Of a stretch of 64,000 nucleotides of DNA, positions 60,804 to 64,000 are shown piece after piece (within the stretch, counting starts at the first letter, position 1; each line of letters opens with the position of its first letter). The DNA comes from Bradyrhizobium jicamae (lineage in GTDB: Bacteria; Pseudomonadota; Alphaproteobacteria; Rhizobiales; Xanthobacteraceae): NCBI RefSeq assembly GCF_018130695.1, contig NZ_JAFCJX010000002.1, positions 248,001-312,000 of the forward strand. Direction: 5' to 3'. The notes beneath the pieces were generated by a model. It was not told the DNA's origin. It did not search any database and worked only from the letters and a program-made list of their open reading frames with translations. A program made the position numbers and the translations under genes.

Positions 60804-62018
60804 ATGAGCGTAAGCCCGAAGGCCAAGGACAAGCCGGCAGCCGCCAGCTTCCAGTGGGACGACCCGTTTCTGCTCGACGATCAGCTCACCGAGGATGAGC
60901 GCCTGATCCGCGACACCGCGCGGGCCTATGCGCAGGACAAGCTGCTGCCGCGCATCACCAAGGCCTATCTCGAAGAGAAGACCGATCGCGAGATCTTCAA
61001 CGAGATGGGCGAACTCGGCCTGATCGGCGTCACGCTGCCGGAAGAATATGGCTGCGCCAACGCGAGCTACGTGGCCTACGGCCTGGTGGCGCGCGAGATC
61101 GAGCGCGTCGATAGCGGCTATCGCTCGATGAACTCGGTGCAGTCCTCGCTGGTGATGTATCCGATCTACGCCTATGGCGACGAGACCCAGCGCAAGAAAT
61201 ATCTGCCGAAGCTCGCGACCGGCGAATGGGTCGGCTGTTTCGGCCTGACCGAGCCGGATGCCGGTTCCGATCCCGGCGGCATGAAGACCCGCGCCGAGAA
61301 GGTCGCCGACGGCTACAAGCTGAACGGCGCCAAGATGTGGATCTCGAACGCGCCGATCGCCGACGTGTTCGTGGTCTGGGCCAAGTCGGCCGCGCACGAC
61401 AACCAGATCCGCGGCTTCATCCTCGAGAAGGGCATGAAGGGCCTGTCGGCGCCGAAGATCGGCGGCAAGCTCTCGCTCCGCGCCTCGATCACCGGCGAGA
61501 TCGTGATGGACAACGTCGTGGTGCCCGAGAGCGCGCTGCTGCCCAACGTCTCCGGCCTGAAGGGCCCGTTCGGCTGCCTCAACCGCGCTCGCTACGGCAT
61601 CTCCTGGGGCGCGATGGGCGCCGCCGAGGACTGCATGGCGCGCGCCCGGCAATACACGCTCGACCGCAAGCAGTTCGGCCGCCCGCTCGCCGCCACCCAA
61701 CTGGTGCAGAAGAAGCTCGCCGACATGGAGACCGATATCGCGCTCGGCCTGCAGGGTAGCTTGCGCGTCGGCCGCCTGATGGACGAGGGCAAGATGGCCC
61801 CGGAGATGATCTCGATCGTCAAGCGCAACAATTGCGGCAAGGCGCTCGACATCGCCCGCATCGCCCGCGACATGCACGGCGGCAACGGCATCCAGATCGA
61901 GTATCACGTGATGCGCCACGCCGCGAATCTGGAAACCGTGAACACCTATGAAGGTGCGCACGACGTCCACGCGCTGATCCTCGGCCGCGCCATTACCGGC
62001 ATCCAGGCGTTTTCGTAA
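60804..62018 (+). CDS. glutaryl-CoA dehydrogenase (acyl-CoA dehydrogenase family)
   Basis: This 404-aa flavoenzyme has the acyl-CoA dehydrogenase layout: [59 protein letters not shown], and the C-terminal catalytic-glutamate motif [20 protein letters not shown] typical of glutaryl-CoA dehydrogenase. It oxidises and decarboxylates glutaryl-CoA to crotonyl-CoA in lysine and tryptophan breakdown. An AT-rich region with an inverted repeat (TATTTTA/TAAAATA, 60759-60776) lies upstream and may contain the promoter. Confidence 0.87.
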   Translation: MSVSPKAKDKPAAASFQWDDPFLLDDQLTEDERLIRDTARAYAQDKLLPRITKAYLEEKTDREIFNEMGELGLIGVTLPEEYGCANASYVAYGLVAREIERVDSGYRSMNSVQSSLVMYPIYAYGDETQRKKYLPKLATGEWVGCFGLTEPDAGSDPGGMKTRAEKVADGYKLNGAKMWISNAPIADVFVVWAKSAAHDNQIRGFILEKGMKGLSAPKIGGKLSLRASITGEIVMDNVVVPESALLPNVSGLKGPFGCLNRARYGISWGAMGAAEDCMARARQYTLDRKQFGRPLAATQLVQKKLADMETDIALGLQGSLRVGRLMDEGKMAPEMISIVKRNNCGKALDIARIARDMHGGNGIQIEYHVMRHAANLETVNTYEGAHDVHALILGRAITGIQAFS

Positions 62019-62043
62019 GAGGTACGAGAGCGCCATCAAAGAC

Positions 62044-62162
62044 GCTGTCATCGTCCGCCCTGTGCGCATTTGCGCACTGGAGCGAACGACCCAGTATTCC
62101 AGAGGCCTCTCGTCCAATCCCGACTGCCGGTGTTTACTGGATCCCCCGCTTTCGCGGGGGAT
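62044..62162. repeat. palindromic repeat region with two hairpins
   Basis: The region contains GTGCGCATTTGCGCAC (near 62073-62088) and a 9-bp perfect hairpin ATCCCCCGC/GCGGGGGAT (62141-62149 and 62154-62162) with loop TTTC. It lies between the dehydrogenase and hydrolase genes and resembles common intergenic elements of Bradyrhizobium. The second hairpin could also terminate transcription, but no T-run follows. Confidence 0.65.
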
Positions 62163-62182
62163 GACACTGAGTGTAGGTGCCC

Positions 62183-63103
62183 ATGGCCGACAACGACGAC
62201 ATCCCGTTCAACCGCGATTTTCCGCTGAAGCCTGGCATCGTCGAGGAGGTCCGTCCCGGCGTCCGCCGCGTTCTCTGCAACAATCCGAGCCCGTTCACCT
62301 TCACCGGCACCGTCAGCTACATCGTGGGTACCGGCAAGGTCGCGATCATCGACCCGGGGCCGGACAATGCGGCGCATGCGGACGCGCTGCTCGACGCGGT
62401 GCGGGGCGAGACGGTGACGCATATCCTGGTCACCCACACCCACCGCGACCATTCGCCGAACACCGCGCGGATCAAGGCCGCGACCGGCGCGACCGTCTAT
62501 GCCGAAGGGCCGCACCGCGCCTCGCGCCCGCGCTTCGAGAGCGAGAAGCACAATCCGGAATCCGGCGCCGACCGCGACTTCCGCCCGGACGTGCAGGTCA
62601 AGCATGGCGACGTCATCGAAGGCGCAGGTTTTGCGCTCGAGGCGGTGGCAACGCCCGGCCACACCGCGAACCATCTGGCGTTTGCGTGGGGCGAGCGCAG
62701 CCTCACTTTCGTCGGCGATCACGTGATGGGTTGGTCGACCTCGATCGTGGCGCCGCCCGACGGCTCGATGATCGACTACATGGCTTCGCTCGACGTGCTG
62801 GAGCAGCGCCCCGAGCAATTATACTTCTCCGGCCACGGACCCGAAATTCCCGAAGGCCCGCGCTTCGTCCGCTTCCTGGCGCGCCACCGCCGCGCGCGCG
62901 AGACTTCGATCCTGCATCGCCTGGCCAAGGGCGAGGCCGACATCCCGACCATGGTGCGTGCGATTTATATCGGGCTCGATCCGCGCCTTGCGGGCGCCGC
63001 CGGCTATTCGGTGCTGGCGCATCTGGAAGACCTGGTCGCGCGCGGCGTGGTCGCGACCGACGGCGATCCCGTGATCGGCGGCACGTATCGGCTGGCCTCT
63101 TAA
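62183..63103 (+). CDS. metallo-beta-lactamase-fold hydrolase
   Basis: This 306-aa protein has the zinc-binding signature THTHRDHS (HxHxDH) near 95, further ligands in ATPGHTANH and FVGDHVMG, and a C-terminal helical extension (ILHRLAKGEADIPTMV) like the LACTB2 group. LACTB2-type enzymes are endonucleases or hydrolases; the substrate here is unknown. ATG 62183 is preferred, with an upstream in-frame GTG at 62177. It stands alone. Confidence 0.85.
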   Translation: MADNDDIPFNRDFPLKPGIVEEVRPGVRRVLCNNPSPFTFTGTVSYIVGTGKVAIIDPGPDNAAHADALLDAVRGETVTHILVTHTHRDHSPNTARIKAATGATVYAEGPHRASRPRFESEKHNPESGADRDFRPDVQVKHGDVIEGAGFALEAVATPGHTANHLAFAWGERSLTFVGDHVMGWSTSIVAPPDGSMIDYMASLDVLEQRPEQLYFSGHGPEIPEGPRFVRFLARHRRARETSILHRLAKGEADIPTMVRAIYIGLDPRLAGAAGYSVLAHLEDLVARGVVATDGDPVIGGTYRLAS

Positions 63104-63250
63104 CCTCTCCCCGCTCTTTGCGGGGAGAGGTCGAAATTCGAGCGCAGCTCGAATTTCGGGTGAGGGGCAAGGCACGCTCCCAATCCGACTTCGGTGCTCG
63201 CGGAGAGAAGCCCCTCACCCCAACCCTCTCCCCGCAAGAGCGGGGCGAGG
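63104..63250. repeat. compound palindromic repeat CCTCTCCCCGC...
   Basis: A hairpin with arms CCTCTCCCCGC (63104-63114) and GCGGGGAGAGG (63120-63130) follows the hydrolase stop. A second hairpin, CGAAATTCGAGC/GCTCGAATTTCG (63132-63158), and then GGTGAGGGG with CCCCTCACC and a final CTCTCCCCGC hairpin follow. The plan is the same as the element at 36883-37031. Confidence 0.85.
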
Positions 63251-63265
63251 GGGCGCACCTGTGCG

Positions 63266-64000
63266 CTATTTCTTCACCGTCTTCGCCGGCGGGGTCTTGG
63301 TCGGCGGCGGCGTGGCCTTCTTGACCGGCTTTTGCGCGGCCGCTTCGGCGGCGGTGTTGATGTCCTCGATCAGCTTGGTCACGCGCGAGGCGTTGCTGCC
63401 GAGGTCGGCGTCGAAATAGCGCGAGGCGGAACGGATATCGACCCGGGAGTCGTCGCCGTCGGGCGTGACGCGGATCGAGACATCCTCGCGGAATCCCATA
63501 ATCGGCGTGCGCGCCACCGCCTCGATCCGGCCGATCCGGCGCGGCGGCGTCGGCGGGCGCTCGTCGATCACGATCCATTTGCGGCGGTTGACGAGCTTCA
63601 GCGTCACCTCATAGGCGCGGTCGACCGGCACTTCGAGCTCGACCGGCTCGATATCGGGATAGGCGATGCGCTGCTGCTCGGCCGAATAGAGGCCGGCATA
63701 GACGGCCGGATTGACCCCATCGCCGGTGCGCAGGCGCGCCAGCGCCTCGAAGCGCGGCGGATCGATCGGATCGGTGGTGATGTCGTGGATCTTTGGCAGC
63801 TTCTGATATTTGAGGCCGAGATAGGCGGGGTAGGCGAGCACGACCGCGTCGATCAGGAACGCCAGCAGGATGCGGCTCATGCCGCGGCTGCCGTTCTGCC
63901 AGATCGCGGCAAAGGCGCCGAGCCCGACCAGGATCGACAGCCCCGCGCAGGCCAGCGCCCCGAAGAAGGTCGCCATCGCCGGCTTGATCTCGAGGAAATC
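63266..64000 (-). CDS. DUF1499 family protein, N-terminus outside the window
   Basis: The frame runs off the right edge (DFLEIKPAMATFF... continues in frame), so the start is not visible. At least 244 residues remain. Two hydrophobic segments (LACAGLSILVGLGAFAAIW, LLAFLIDAVVLAYPAYLGL) precede a DUF1499 domain with DPIDPPRFEALARLR and IEAVARTPIMGFREDVSIRV and a Lys/Pro/Thr-rich tail. DUF1499 proteins are of unknown function. An internal ATG at 63976 should not be taken as the start. Confidence 0.8.
   Translation of the reverse strand, partial: DFLEIKPAMATFFGALACAGLSILVGLGAFAAIWQNGSRGMSRILLAFLIDAVVLAYPAYLGLKYQKLPKIHDITTDPIDPPRFEALARLRTGDGVNPAVYAGLYSAEQQRIAYPDIEPVELEVPVDRAYEVTLKLVNRRKWIVIDERPPTPPRRIGRIEAVARTPIMGFREDVSIRVTPDGDDSRVDIRSASRYFDADLGSNASRVTKLIEDINTAAEAAAQKPVKKATPPPTKTPPAKTVKK

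Noticed and set aside
59430..62117. Very long antisense reading frame (about 895 codons) over ribB and the glutaryl-CoA dehydrogenase gene
   Set aside because: It mirrors two clearly coding genes, is low in motif content and rich in shadow-type A/R/G/D residues; a GC-rich third-position effect.
1..64000. CRISPR array, prophage or complete mobile element
   Set aside because: No regularly spaced direct repeats, phage structural genes or transposases were seen.

Overview
The window looks like chromosomal DNA of a Bradyrhizobium-type alphaproteobacterium (Nitrobacteraceae). The basis is GC-rich coding on both strands with short gaps, an Aap-type general amino-acid transporter, an Omp31-like outer-membrane barrel, a Rhizobiales-style phn cluster, and many intergenic palindromes of the kind scattered through Bradyrhizobium and Rhodopseudomonas genomes. 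I saw no rRNA, tRNA, CRISPR array, phage gene or insertion sequence. The genus is inference.

Layout. 1-132 is the tail of a TRAP transporter permease. 0.5-6.3 kb is an aromatic catabolic cluster: a MarR regulator and FAD monooxygenase on the minus strand, then gamma-resorcylate decarboxylase, an aromatic-acid MFS importer, hydroxyquinol 1,2-dioxygenase and DoxX on the plus strand. 6.3-17.7 kb holds single genes: thioesterase, secreted lipase, outer-membrane barrel, AraC regulator, triple-rhodanese protein, serine hydrolase, MocR regulator with DUF983, Bcr/CflA transporter and a racemase-like protein. 17.8-23.5 kb is an amino-acid uptake locus: binding protein, class III aminotransferase and RpiR regulator on the minus strand, two permeases on the plus strand, and no ATPase. 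23.7-30.3 kb holds a Tat-exported flavin amine oxidase, cytochrome c, exported RidA and exported M20 peptidase, then NadX, nicotinamidase and a divergent hydroxymethylbilane synthase homologue.

30.5-44.8 kb is the dominant feature, an almost complete phosphonate C-P lyase locus in three units. A minus-strand operon carries a hexapeptide acetyltransferase, a second PhnM-like amidohydrolase and a DUF1045 2H-phosphoesterase-like protein. phnCDEE diverges from it. phnF diverges from phnGHIJKLMN, which is followed by a PPOX-type flavoprotein. PHO-box-like arrays with 11-bp period lie upstream of both divergent units at 33.1 kb, upstream of phnG together with a perfect inverted repeat suited to PhnF, and upstream of a PhoD phosphatase at 52 kb. 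Together these suggest a PhoB-controlled phosphate-scavenging region. phnP is not seen, and the DUF1045 protein is a candidate replacement.

44.8-51.3 kb holds a small winged-helix-like protein, an SDR/CMD-family/double-hotdog operon and a fused indolepyruvate ferredoxin oxidoreductase. 51.4-64 kb holds a Pro/Arg-rich exported protein, phoD, an aldo/keto reductase, a short HTH gene with a perfect FNR/FixK-type site, an aminotransferase, DUF3124, a Kef-type antiporter, RibBA with a degenerate RibA half, glutaryl-CoA dehydrogenase, a metallo-beta-lactamase-fold hydrolase and a DUF1499 protein cut by the right edge.

All functional calls come from reading translated sequence and motifs; no database search was run.
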